Positions 57,662 to 64,000 of a DNA stretch of 64,000 bases are shown piece by piece. The stretch spans positions 1-64,000 of the forward strand of contig NZ_PDKB01000010.1 in assembly GCF_003316695.1 (NCBI RefSeq), read 5' to 3'. The DNA comes from Aliarcobacter vitoriensis (GTDB lineage Bacteria > Campylobacterota > Campylobacteria > Campylobacterales > Arcobacteraceae). Every line of letters starts with the position of its first letter. Within the stretch, counting starts at the first letter, position 1. The notes under the pieces are model-generated. The model was given only the letters and a program-made list of their open reading frames with translations. It made no database searches and had not been told where the DNA came from. The position numbers and the translations under genes are program-made.

Positions 57662-58426
57662 TTAAACACCTCTTTTATTATTCCAAACTCTTATATGGAG
57701 TCTATCAGAGTATTTAAAACCATATTTTATAGCCAGATTTATAACTTTTATAGAGTTATTATCTATCTGTTTTGAAGTGTCACCTAAGGGCATTAAATAA
57801 ACATCACACTTTGGAATATCTTTTAAAATATCATTTATTTCATCTATGGCTTGAGTTAAAAAATCATCTCCAATGACAAATTTCAAATATGATTCACTAG
57901 AATTTTGTAAAACAGTTGTTAACGTTGCTATATTTACTCTTTTTTTTAAAGGTTCTAAAGAGTTACTTAATTTTACACTCATAGAAAATATAAGTTTTTT
58001 TTGAAATTCTTCTTTAAAGTTTATATCTAAAGAACCATTCGTTTCAATAGTAACTTTATGATTTTTTTCTATATAGTATCTAAGTAGATTTTGAAATTCT
58101 ACTTTATTCCAATATAAAAGTGGTTCTCCTCCAGTTATTACAATATCAATTTTATATTTATAATCAAAATTTTCAAGAAGTTTATTCACTTCATTTATAA
58201 TATCAAGATGTGATTCATATTTATACCAATTATCTTTAAACTCTTTATCAACAGCATAATACGAATCACAAGCACATTTTTTTATTCCACTTGGAGTTTC
58301 ATACTCTACACCAAAACCAACACAAGAAAAATTACACTTACCAAATCGAATAAATATGGAAGGTGATCCTACAAATTTACCTTCTCCTTGTATTGTTGGA
58401 CCAAAAATCTCATTTATCTCAAGCAT
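57662..58426 (-). CDS. queE: 7-carboxy-7-deazaguanine synthase (radical SAM)
   Basis: QueE contracts carboxytetrahydropterin to carboxydeazaguanine in preQ0/queuosine synthesis. The 254-residue protein begins INEIFGPTIQGEGKFVG. Its cysteines are C31, C35, C51 and C53 (KCNFSC, then 15 residues, then KKCACDSYYAV), unlike the standard C-x3-C-x2-C. The later TGGEPLLYW and the LMPLGD strand are normal QueE features. It overlaps queD by eight bases. The cluster spacing is odd, but QueE enzymes with an enlarged loop are known. Confidence 0.88.
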   Translation of the reverse strand: MLEINEIFGPTIQGEGKFVGSPSIFIRFGKCNFSCVGFGVEYETPSGIKKCACDSYYAVDKEFKDNWYKYESHLDIINEVNKLLENFDYKYKIDIVITGGEPLLYWNKVEFQNLLRYYIEKNHKVTIETNGSLDINFKEEFQKKLIFSMSVKLSNSLEPLKKRVNIATLTTVLQNSSESYLKFVIGDDFLTQAIDEINDILKDIPKCDVYLMPLGDTSKQIDNNSIKVINLAIKYGFKYSDRLHIRVWNNKRGV

Positions 58427-58940
58427 AAAAAGTGCTTTTACTTTTTGGGGTTTCCAAAAATTCTATATGAGAAACTTTGATATTTATCTCTTTCATTTTA
58501 TTTTGGACAATTTTTAAAAGCCAAGCTGATAGATTTTCACTTGTTGGAACAAAATCAACGATAATAAAGCTCTCATAAAGCTCTAAAAATTCATCTCTAA
58601 AAGGAGTTAAATCAACTAAAGAATAACCATCATCAAATTTTTTTAAATTTTCTTTTTTGATATTTGGTACAATAGTTGAAAATAGTGGGTCATTTATATC
58701 TATTATAAACTTATGGTCTAAAATATCATCTAAAAAAGCTTTAAACCAATTTAGATGTTTAAAATCTGTAACCATTCCATCTTTTAGTGTTGTTGCTTCA
58801 AGATATACTATTACTTTTCCTTGATGTCCATGAAGATGGCGACACATAAGACAAGCATCAAGAGAAAAATCAACATTTAGTGTTTGTGACCAAACTCTAT
58901 GACCATAACAAAAATCAAACTCTTTTGATATTTTCCACAT
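58419..58940 (-). CDS. queD: 6-carboxy-5,6,7,8-tetrahydropterin synthase
   Basis: QueD makes carboxytetrahydropterin from dihydroneopterin triphosphate. Zinc ligands are in FCYGHRVWSQ and RHLHGHQGKV; the catalytic cysteine is in MCRHLHGH (CxxxHGH). At 173 residues it is longer than the 120-residue E. coli protein, like QueD of several other phyla. It lies between queC (next base upstream) and queE. Confidence 0.92.
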   Translation of the reverse strand: MWKISKEFDFCYGHRVWSQTLNVDFSLDACLMCRHLHGHQGKVIVYLEATTLKDGMVTDFKHLNWFKAFLDDILDHKFIIDINDPLFSTIVPNIKKENLKKFDDGYSLVDLTPFRDEFLELYESFIIVDFVPTSENLSAWLLKIVQNKMKEINIKVSHIEFLETPKSKSTFYA

Positions 58941-59624
58941 CTAAAATTCCTTGTATTTTATTGGGTCTATACTATTTGCTTGTGTAAAACCATTTAATCT
59001 TAATCTACAAGAGTCACAAACTCCACAAGCTTCATGTTCTTCTTTATAGCATGACCAAGTAAGTTCAAGTGGAACACTAAGCTCAATAGCTTTTTGTACA
59101 ATTTGAGATTTACTCAAATGTACTAAAGGAGTTATGATTTCTATTTTTGTATCCTCTTTTGTACCTTCATTGATAGCTTTAGAAATAGAACCTATAAAAC
59201 TATCAGTACAATCAGGATAACCTGAACTATCTTCTTGAACAACTCCTATATACATAGCAGTTGCACCTTCTTTTTCTGCAACAGCAGTAGCAATACTTAA
59301 AAAAATACCATTTCTAAAAGGAACATAAGTTATAGGTACACCATCTTCTAAACCATTTGTTGGTACATCTATATTTAAATCAGTTAAAGCATTTGCACCA
59401 ATTTGTGTAAAAAATGGAATATCTATTTCATATTTATTGACAACATTTAGCTCTTTGCAAATATCTCTAAAAGCTTTTAATTCTTTGTTTTGTGTTCTTT
59501 GTCCATAATTAAAGTGTACAGCTATTAATTCATAGCCATCAGTTTTTGCAATGTATGAACTTAAAGTTGAATCCATTCCACCACTTAAAATTACTATAGC
59601 TTTTTTATTTAAATTGTTATTCAT
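58941..59624 (-). CDS. queC: 7-cyano-7-deazaguanine synthase
   Basis: QueC converts carboxydeazaguanine to preQ0 using ATP and ammonia. The 227-residue protein has the PP-loop [14 protein letters not shown] and the zinc-binding tail with [18 protein letters not shown]. The open frame extends 26 codons upstream, but that part is unlike the family; the ATG at 59624 with AAGGA nine bases before it fits. It is the first gene of the queC-queD-queE unit. Confidence 0.95.
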   Translation of the reverse strand: MNNNLNKKAIVILSGGMDSTLSSYIAKTDGYELIAVHFNYGQRTQNKELKAFRDICKELNVVNKYEIDIPFFTQIGANALTDLNIDVPTNGLEDGVPITYVPFRNGIFLSIATAVAEKEGATAMYIGVVQEDSSGYPDCTDSFIGSISKAINEGTKEDTKIEIITPLVHLSKSQIVQKAIELSVPLELTWSCYKEEHEACGVCDSCRLRLNGFTQANSIDPIKYKEF

Positions 59625-59729
59625 ATTAAAAAATCCTTTTGTCATAAAAAATGTATTGAATTTGGAAATTATAAACTTATGACAAGTTGGATATAATAGC
59701 AAAATTTTTTAAAAGTGAGATAAACTAAT

Positions 59730-60134
59730 ATGGATTTAATGCAAGATGCAATATCAGTACACATTTATGCAATATATATTTTTCTAGCAATTATGCTTTT
59801 TAATTTATACTATGTTTTTAGAAAAAAAGATTTTATATCTTTGGCAAAAAAACTAAGATTTATGACTCCTATTTATCATCTAAGCAATGCAATTGTGATT
59901 TATACAGGTACAATTGTGGCTTTTTATGCACAATATTTTAGTTTAACTATTGCTTTAATGATACCAGCTTCAATATTCTTATTGGTAATTGAGATAAAAA
60001 GATATAAAAAAATGAGAGTTATAAAAGTTGCAGATGTAGAACTTCAAGAAAAATTTTATGTTTATGCAAAAAAAATATATCTTATTGAAATAGCTGTTTT
60101 GATCTCTGTTTTTGCTATAAGCAAGGTTTTTTAA
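59730..60134 (+). CDS. Four-helix membrane protein of unknown function
   Basis: The 134-residue protein has four hydrophobic helices (about 10-29, 48-67, 70-87 and 112-131) and a basic loop in the middle (KRYKKMRVIKVADVELQEKF). I recognise no catalytic motif or domain. The stop shares one base with the rsmE start, so they are co-translated, but a function in rRNA modification is not implied. It starts a plus-strand pair divergent from queC. Confidence 0.75.
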   Translation: MDLMQDAISVHIYAIYIFLAIMLFNLYYVFRKKDFISLAKKLRFMTPIYHLSNAIVIYTGTIVAFYAQYFSLTIALMIPASIFLLVIEIKRYKKMRVIKVADVELQEKFYVYAKKIYLIEIAVLISVFAISKVF

Positions 60135-60805
60135 TGCAATTTGTTTACGAACCTTCAAGTGGAAATGAAACTTTAGAGATAAAAGATGAGGTTTATAATT
60201 ATATTATCAAAGCTAGACGGCATAAAATTGATGATGAGATATATTTTAGAAATTTAAAAGATAAAAATATTTATCTTTATAAATTAAACTTTGTTGATAA
60301 AAAAAAAGCTATTTTAAATCTAATATCAAGTGAAGAAAAAGAGTGTGAAAATTTAAGAAAATTACATTTAGCTTGGTGTGTTGTTGATCCAAAAACAATA
60401 GAAAAAACAATAGCATCTCTAAATGAAATTGGAGTTGATAAAATCACTTTTATTTATAGTGATTTTTCTCAAAATAACTTTAAGGTAAATATTGAAAAGT
60501 TAGAAAAAATATTGATAAATTCATCATCTCAATGTGGAAGAAGTAGTATAATAAAACTAGATATTTGTAAAAATATTGATGAATTTATAAAAAACAATAA
60601 AAATATATACTTTTTAGATTTCTCAAATCAAAAAATTGGAGATAAAAAAAGTGATATAAAAACTTTGGTTATTGGAACAGAAGGTGGATTTTCAAAAAGA
60701 GAAAGGGAACTTTTTAATAAAAATTTTGTAGTTGGGTTTGATAGTAATTTAATTTTAAAATCTGAAACTGCAATAATTTCTGCTGGTGCACAAATTATTT
60801 TATAG
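60134..60805 (+). CDS. rsmE: 16S rRNA m3U1498 methyltransferase
   Basis: RsmE methylates uridine 1498 of 16S rRNA. The 223-residue SPOUT protein has an N-terminal PUA-like part (IIKARRHKIDDEIYF) and the knotted C-terminal domain with SQNNFKVNIEKLEKIL, SSQCGRSSI, TLVIGTEGGFSKRERELF and LKSETAIISAGAQII. The N-terminal arginine-histidine motif is typical. Co-transcribed with the small membrane protein upstream. Confidence 0.92.
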   Translation: MQFVYEPSSGNETLEIKDEVYNYIIKARRHKIDDEIYFRNLKDKNIYLYKLNFVDKKKAILNLISSEEKECENLRKLHLAWCVVDPKTIEKTIASLNEIGVDKITFIYSDFSQNNFKVNIEKLEKILINSSSQCGRSSIIKLDICKNIDEFIKNNKNIYFLDFSNQKIGDKKSDIKTLVIGTEGGFSKRERELFNKNFVVGFDSNLILKSETAIISAGAQIIL

Positions 60806-60822
60806 TTGTAAAATTTATATAT

Positions 60823-60859
60823 AAAAAAAGGGATAGATATTAAATCTATCCCTTTTTTT
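60823..60859. terminator. Bidirectional terminator between rsmE and petC
   Basis: AAAAAAAGGGATAGAT (60823-60838) and ATCTATCCCTTTTTTT (60844-60859) pair perfectly around ATTAA. A and T tracts on both sides make it suited to both converging genes. Confidence 0.88.
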
Positions 60860-60876
60860 ATTGCGAAAAGATGTTC

Positions 60877-61905
60877 TTAATGAACATCTCTCCATCTACT
60901 TGCTTTCCATAAGAATGCAAATATTGCAAACACTACAAGATAAATTAAGAATTTAGGTCCTAACTCTTCTCTTTGTGCTTTTTTAGAATCACCAACTTCT
61001 TCTAAGTAGTTTATAACTTGTTGTTGAGATTCTTGACTTAAACCAACTCTTGGCATAGCTGTACCTTCAAGTTGTTTTTGCGGGTCGTTTATAAATGTTT
61101 GTAAGAAATCAACACCTCTACTTCTGATATGTTGAGATAAATCAGGAGGTAATTTACCCATATAATTTTTAATATCAGCATTTGTTGTAAATGCAGACAT
61201 TGAACCATCTTTCATATCAGCATATTTTATACCGTGACATCTTTGACAAGCATCAGTAAATATCTCTTTATTTGTCATTTCATTTGGTGCAATAGATTTT
61301 AAATATGCAACCATATCTGCAACTTCTTGTGCTGGCATCCAGTCGTATCCTGGCATTGGATGAACTTTACCATCTACAAATTTATGCGATGTTTTTGAAG
61401 CAAGTGCAGGATTATTAATGAACGCAACTAAATACTCTTTTGTATAAAGTTTTCCAGCACTTCCTAAATCAGGAGGAGTTACTCCATAAGCTGATCCAGC
61501 AGTTGCATTATCCATAATTTGTGGGAAGCCTTTTGACTCAATACTATGACAAGCAGTACAGTTTGTAGTTACTAACATTTCACCATTTGCTATATCACCA
61601 GTTGCTTTGATAGCTTCTTCATTTGTAGCCCAAAAAGCATTTATAGTTTTTTCAAACTCCACTTTTTCATCTAAAGTTACTTTAGCACCATTGATATTTT
61701 TTTCTACTCCAGCTTTTTCAGCATCTGCTAAATCTTTTTGAGCTTTTTCAATACCTTCTTTTGCTGATTCTTTATCAGCAGCGGCAAAATCAAAATTTGC
61801 AGGTGAAACATGTGGATGCATTTGTGAGTGAGCAAATGGCTCAACTCCCCAGTAAGTAATAAGTGTTAAAGCTACTACTACTGCTAATATTTTTAATTCT
61901 CTCAT
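60877..61905 (-). CDS. petC: Ubiquinol-cytochrome c reductase diheme cytochrome c subunit
   Basis: The 342-residue subunit replaces the monoheme cytochrome c1 of the classical bc1 complex. It has an N-terminal helix (about 5-20), a charged insert (about 42-88) rich in Ala/Lys/Glu, then two cytochrome c domains with CTACH at 116-120 and CQRCH at 220-224, and a C-terminal helix (about 322-338). Methionine ligands are likely in GYDW/MPG and TAMPRVG. It receives electrons from the Rieske protein and passes them to oxidase cytochromes. ATGA overlap with petB. Confidence 0.94.
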   Translation of the reverse strand: MRELKILAVVVALTLITYWGVEPFAHSQMHPHVSPANFDFAAADKESAKEGIEKAQKDLADAEKAGVEKNINGAKVTLDEKVEFEKTINAFWATNEEAIKATGDIANGEMLVTTNCTACHSIESKGFPQIMDNATAGSAYGVTPPDLGSAGKLYTKEYLVAFINNPALASKTSHKFVDGKVHPMPGYDWMPAQEVADMVAYLKSIAPNEMTNKEIFTDACQRCHGIKYADMKDGSMSAFTTNADIKNYMGKLPPDLSQHIRSRGVDFLQTFINDPQKQLEGTAMPRVGLSQESQQQVINYLEEVGDSKKAQREELGPKFLIYLVVFAIFAFLWKASRWRDVH

Positions 61906-63152
61906 AGTGTTCCCCTTCTTTTTGCATCAATTTTTGTGATAAGTGGAAGTAGAACGAACAGTAAAATAAATGTAACAGCCGCAAAGAACCCTACCCACGC
62001 ATTTGTACCCGTTGGAGGAAGTTTACCCCAAATAGTTAATACAATTAAATCAGCCATTAATATCCAGAACCAAATAAAGAACGCTGGTCTTTTATGTGCT
62101 GGTAATATTTTTGGATCTCTATCTAGCCAAGGTAACACTAAGAAAATACCATTTGCAAATGCAAATGCCATTAAACCAATATCAAATGCTTTAATTCCAG
62201 CTATATCAAAGAAGAATCCTCTTAATACTTCATATGACCACAAGAAATACCATTCTGGATAAATATGTGCTGGTGTTACCATTGAATCAGCAGGATCAAA
62301 GTTTACTGGATCCATAGCAAAGTTATAATGGAAGAATACTAAATAGAAATAGAAAATTAAGAAAATTCCAAGAACTGCTAAATCTTTAGAGATAAATACA
62401 GGCCAGAAAGGAATAACTTTTGATTCTTTTTTCTTACCACTTAAATATTTTTCAGCTTCAGCATCAAAATCTAATTCTTCAGAACTTTGATTATTTACGT
62501 GAGGAATTCTTAAAGTATAGAAGTGTAGACCAATAAGTCCCATAATAGTGATTGGTAATAAGAATACGTGTAACATAAAGAATCTTGTTAATGTTGCATC
62601 AGCAACGTTAAAATCACCTCTAATCCATACAACTAAAGCATCTCCAATAACAGGAACTCCACCAAATAAATTTGTAATAACCATAGCAGCCCAGTAAGAC
62701 ATTTGTCCCCAAGGAAGCATATATCCAGAGAAACCAGCAGCACTAAATGTCATAAATAATAACATTCCAGAGATCCAAATCATCTCTCTTCCTTGTTTAT
62801 AAGAACCATAGTAAATTCCTGTAAGCATATGAATATAGATAATCAAGAATACAACAGAAGCTGCAACTCCATGCATATGTCTAAATAACCAACCAAAAGC
62901 AACTTCTTGCATAATTGTATAATTAACTGAATCAAATGCCAAAGCAACATCTGGCTTATAATACATCATTAAAAATAGTCCAGAAATAACTAAAATACCA
63001 AATGTAGTAGCTAAAAGTACACCCATTGCCCATAAGAAGTTAATATCTTTTGGAATCCAGTATTCAGTCATCATAACTTTATTAAACGTAGTTAAGTTTA
63101 ATCTTTGGTCTAACCACTCTCCAACAGAGTTAGCTTTTTCAAATTTTGCCAT
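61902..63152 (-). CDS. petB: Ubiquinol-cytochrome c reductase cytochrome b
   Basis: Cytochrome b of the bc1 complex with both quinone sites. The 416-residue protein has eight or so helices; paired histidine ligands are in WLFRHMHGVAASVVFL and FFMLHVFLLPITIMGLIGLH, and the Qo-site motif appears as PEWYFLW. It forms one reading unit with petA (11 bases upstream) and petC. Confidence 0.96.
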   Translation of the reverse strand: MAKFEKANSVGEWLDQRLNLTTFNKVMMTEYWIPKDINFLWAMGVLLATTFGILVISGLFLMMYYKPDVALAFDSVNYTIMQEVAFGWLFRHMHGVAASVVFLIIYIHMLTGIYYGSYKQGREMIWISGMLLFMTFSAAGFSGYMLPWGQMSYWAAMVITNLFGGVPVIGDALVVWIRGDFNVADATLTRFFMLHVFLLPITIMGLIGLHFYTLRIPHVNNQSSEELDFDAEAEKYLSGKKKESKVIPFWPVFISKDLAVLGIFLIFYFYLVFFHYNFAMDPVNFDPADSMVTPAHIYPEWYFLWSYEVLRGFFFDIAGIKAFDIGLMAFAFANGIFLVLPWLDRDPKILPAHKRPAFFIWFWILMADLIVLTIWGKLPPTGTNAWVGFFAAVTFILLFVLLPLITKIDAKRRGTL

Positions 63153-63162
63153 CTCTTCCTCC

Positions 63163-63663
63163 TTACGCCATCATCGCATCAGCGATTTGTTTATATTCAG
63201 GTCCTTCATTTCCAAGAACGATAGTATTCCCTTTTACTTCAAATGGAGGTAAATCTAATGGTCTTGGTGGAGGTCCAAAAGTTTGTTGTCCACTCGCATT
63301 AAATTCTCCACCGTGACATGCACATTTCCATTGATCTTTTTTCCAAGCTGGAATACACCCTAAGTGTGTACAAAGACCAATAGCAACAGTATATCTATCA
63401 CTACCAACAACTAAATCTCTTTTGTTATCTTCCATATCAGATGTTTTTTTAAGAACAAAGATAGGTTTCCCTCTCCATGTAAAAGTTTCTGGTTCACCAG
63501 CTTTTAATACACTTAAATCAACTTCTGTAAATCCACCAGCTAGAACGCTAGGAAGTGGATCCCATACTTGCTTCATACCAACAAGAGACGCGGCACCACC
63601 AACTGCAGCCACAGCAGCAAATGAGTAACCAATAAAATCTCGTCTATTTGTATCTTTAGACAT
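63163..63663 (-). CDS. petA: Ubiquinol-cytochrome c reductase Rieske iron-sulfur subunit
   Basis: The 166-residue protein has a twin-arginine-type signal anchor (NRRDFIGYSFAAVAAVGGAA, residues 6-25) and a Rieske domain. Cluster ligands are CTHLGC at 98-103 and CACHGG at 114-119, the latter with alanine where mitochondrial proteins have proline. It carries electrons from quinol to the diheme cytochrome c1. First gene of petABC, probably expressed from the gap at 63664-63805. Confidence 0.96.
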   Translation of the reverse strand: MSKDTNRRDFIGYSFAAVAAVGGAASLVGMKQVWDPLPSVLAGGFTEVDLSVLKAGEPETFTWRGKPIFVLKKTSDMEDNKRDLVVGSDRYTVAIGLCTHLGCIPAWKKDQWKCACHGGEFNASGQQTFGPPPRPLDLPPFEVKGNTIVLGNEGPEYKQIADAMMA

Positions 63664-63805
63664 ATTTGGCTTCCTTTTTTTAAAATTAGAATCAGGCTAG
63701 ATTTTATTATAAAATTACTTAAATAATATTGATTTAGGTCATAAATAAGTATCTTTAAATATATTAATGAGTAGAAAAGTAGTAAATAATATTTATTAGA
63801 AAATC

Positions 63806-64000
63806 TTATGACTTTCTAATAAATTTAACAATTTCAGATTCTATATTTTCTTTATTTATTACTAAATCATGATTGATTTTTGAACTAAATAAATCTTTAA
63901 TAGCCTGTGGCAAAGTTGCTTTGTATTTAGATGAAATCTCTTCTAAAGCCTCTTTATCAGCATATTTCAAAGAATTCTCATTTAAAGCATTTAGTACTGT
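63806..64000 (-). CDS. C-terminal end of an unrecognised protein (start outside window)
   Basis: A minus-strand frame is open from the right edge to a TAA at 63806-63808, giving 64 residues. It contains LKYADKEALEEISSKYKATL and INHDLVINKENIESEIVKFI, and ends in IRKS. It is helical and charged. I do not recognise the family. The gap to petA is 142 bases and AT-rich, with possible TATAAT-like boxes only. The gene is transcribed in the same direction as petABC. Confidence 0.6.
   Translation of the reverse strand, partial: TVLNALNENSLKYADKEALEEISSKYKATLPQAIKDLFSSKINHDLVINKENIESEIVKFIRKS

Noticed and set aside
63721-63750. TTGAT...GTCAT half-match to an FNR box before petA
   Set aside because: Only one half agrees with TTGAT-N4-ATCAA; too weak in AT-rich sequence.
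1-64000. CRISPR arrays, tRNA/rRNA genes, insertion sequences, prophage
   Set aside because: I saw no regularly spaced repeats, no tRNA cloverleaf in the gaps, and no transposase, integrase or phage structural protein among the coding frames.

Overview
The window is a compact, AT-rich stretch (roughly 27-28 % G+C by eye) of an ordinary bacterial chromosome. Gene content and order point to the Campylobacterota, most probably an Arcobacter/Aliarcobacter-type organism. Supporting signs are a ccoNOQP operon followed by a DUF4006 gene, a three-gene bc1 complex with a diheme cytochrome c1, the run M23 peptidase-lpxC-tsaB-like-thrB-ylxR-infB-rbfA-rimP and the run pheS-pheT-aroA-ispH-rpsA-serA; from memory, both runs resemble Campylobacter jejuni gene order. 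TTG starts are frequent. I see no rRNA, tRNA, CRISPR array, insertion sequence, prophage or replication origin, and no gap between genes longer than about 210 bases.

Region 1 (1-10 kb) is the most accessory part. After the tail of a probable chemoreceptor come an iron-type ECF sigma factor and its FecR-like partner, then a convergent Rrf2 regulator divergent from a quinol nitric oxide reductase (norZ) with two near-identical palindromes between them. Next is a TonB-dependent siderophore receptor with an N-terminal signalling domain, preceded by a possible ECF promoter and a Fur-like palindrome. The FecI/FecR pair and its likely target receptor are thus split by a nitric-oxide module. A cysteine-rich PF04071 protein, a lipoprotein, an MFS exporter and a SIMPL protein follow.

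Region 2 (10-22.6 kb) is housekeeping: alaS, trxA, trxB-dapB-purF-radical SAM protein, a LysR regulator, then uvrD/pcrA-truB-ispE-smpB in one tight run.

Region 3 (22.7-30.3 kb) is the cbb3 oxidase operon ccoNOQP, extended by a DUF4006 gene, an unlisted 30-residue membrane peptide gene, a TPM-like membrane protein and a CcoH/FixH-like protein. It runs by overlap into an AddB-type nuclease and a VOC protein.

Region 4 (30.2-44.3 kb): prfB, a single-heme cytochrome c, folB and plsY on the minus strand; then a long plus-strand series with nadA-nadC-nrnA-M23 peptidase-lpxC-tsaB-like-thrB-ylxR-infB-rbfA-rimP-ribD. Most of these genes overlap or are separated by a few bases, apart from an 82-base break around the probable nadA start.

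Region 5 (44.3-59.6 kb) is mainly minus strand: efp-serA-rpsA-ispH-aroA-pheT-pheS, a lone plus-strand HIT gene, then fatty acid synthesis (accA, fabF, acpP, fabG) broken up by strong hairpin terminators, then queC-queD-queE for preQ0.

Region 6 (59.7-64 kb): a small membrane protein with rsmE, then petA-petB-petC (Rieske, cytochrome b, diheme cytochrome c1), and the end of an unrecognised minus-strand gene. The bc1 complex and the cbb3 oxidase encoded here would form a complete quinol-to-oxygen branch; NorZ would draw on the same quinol pool to remove nitric oxide. I did not find a convincing new multi-gene system; the best leads are small regulatory and accessory features listed in the findings.
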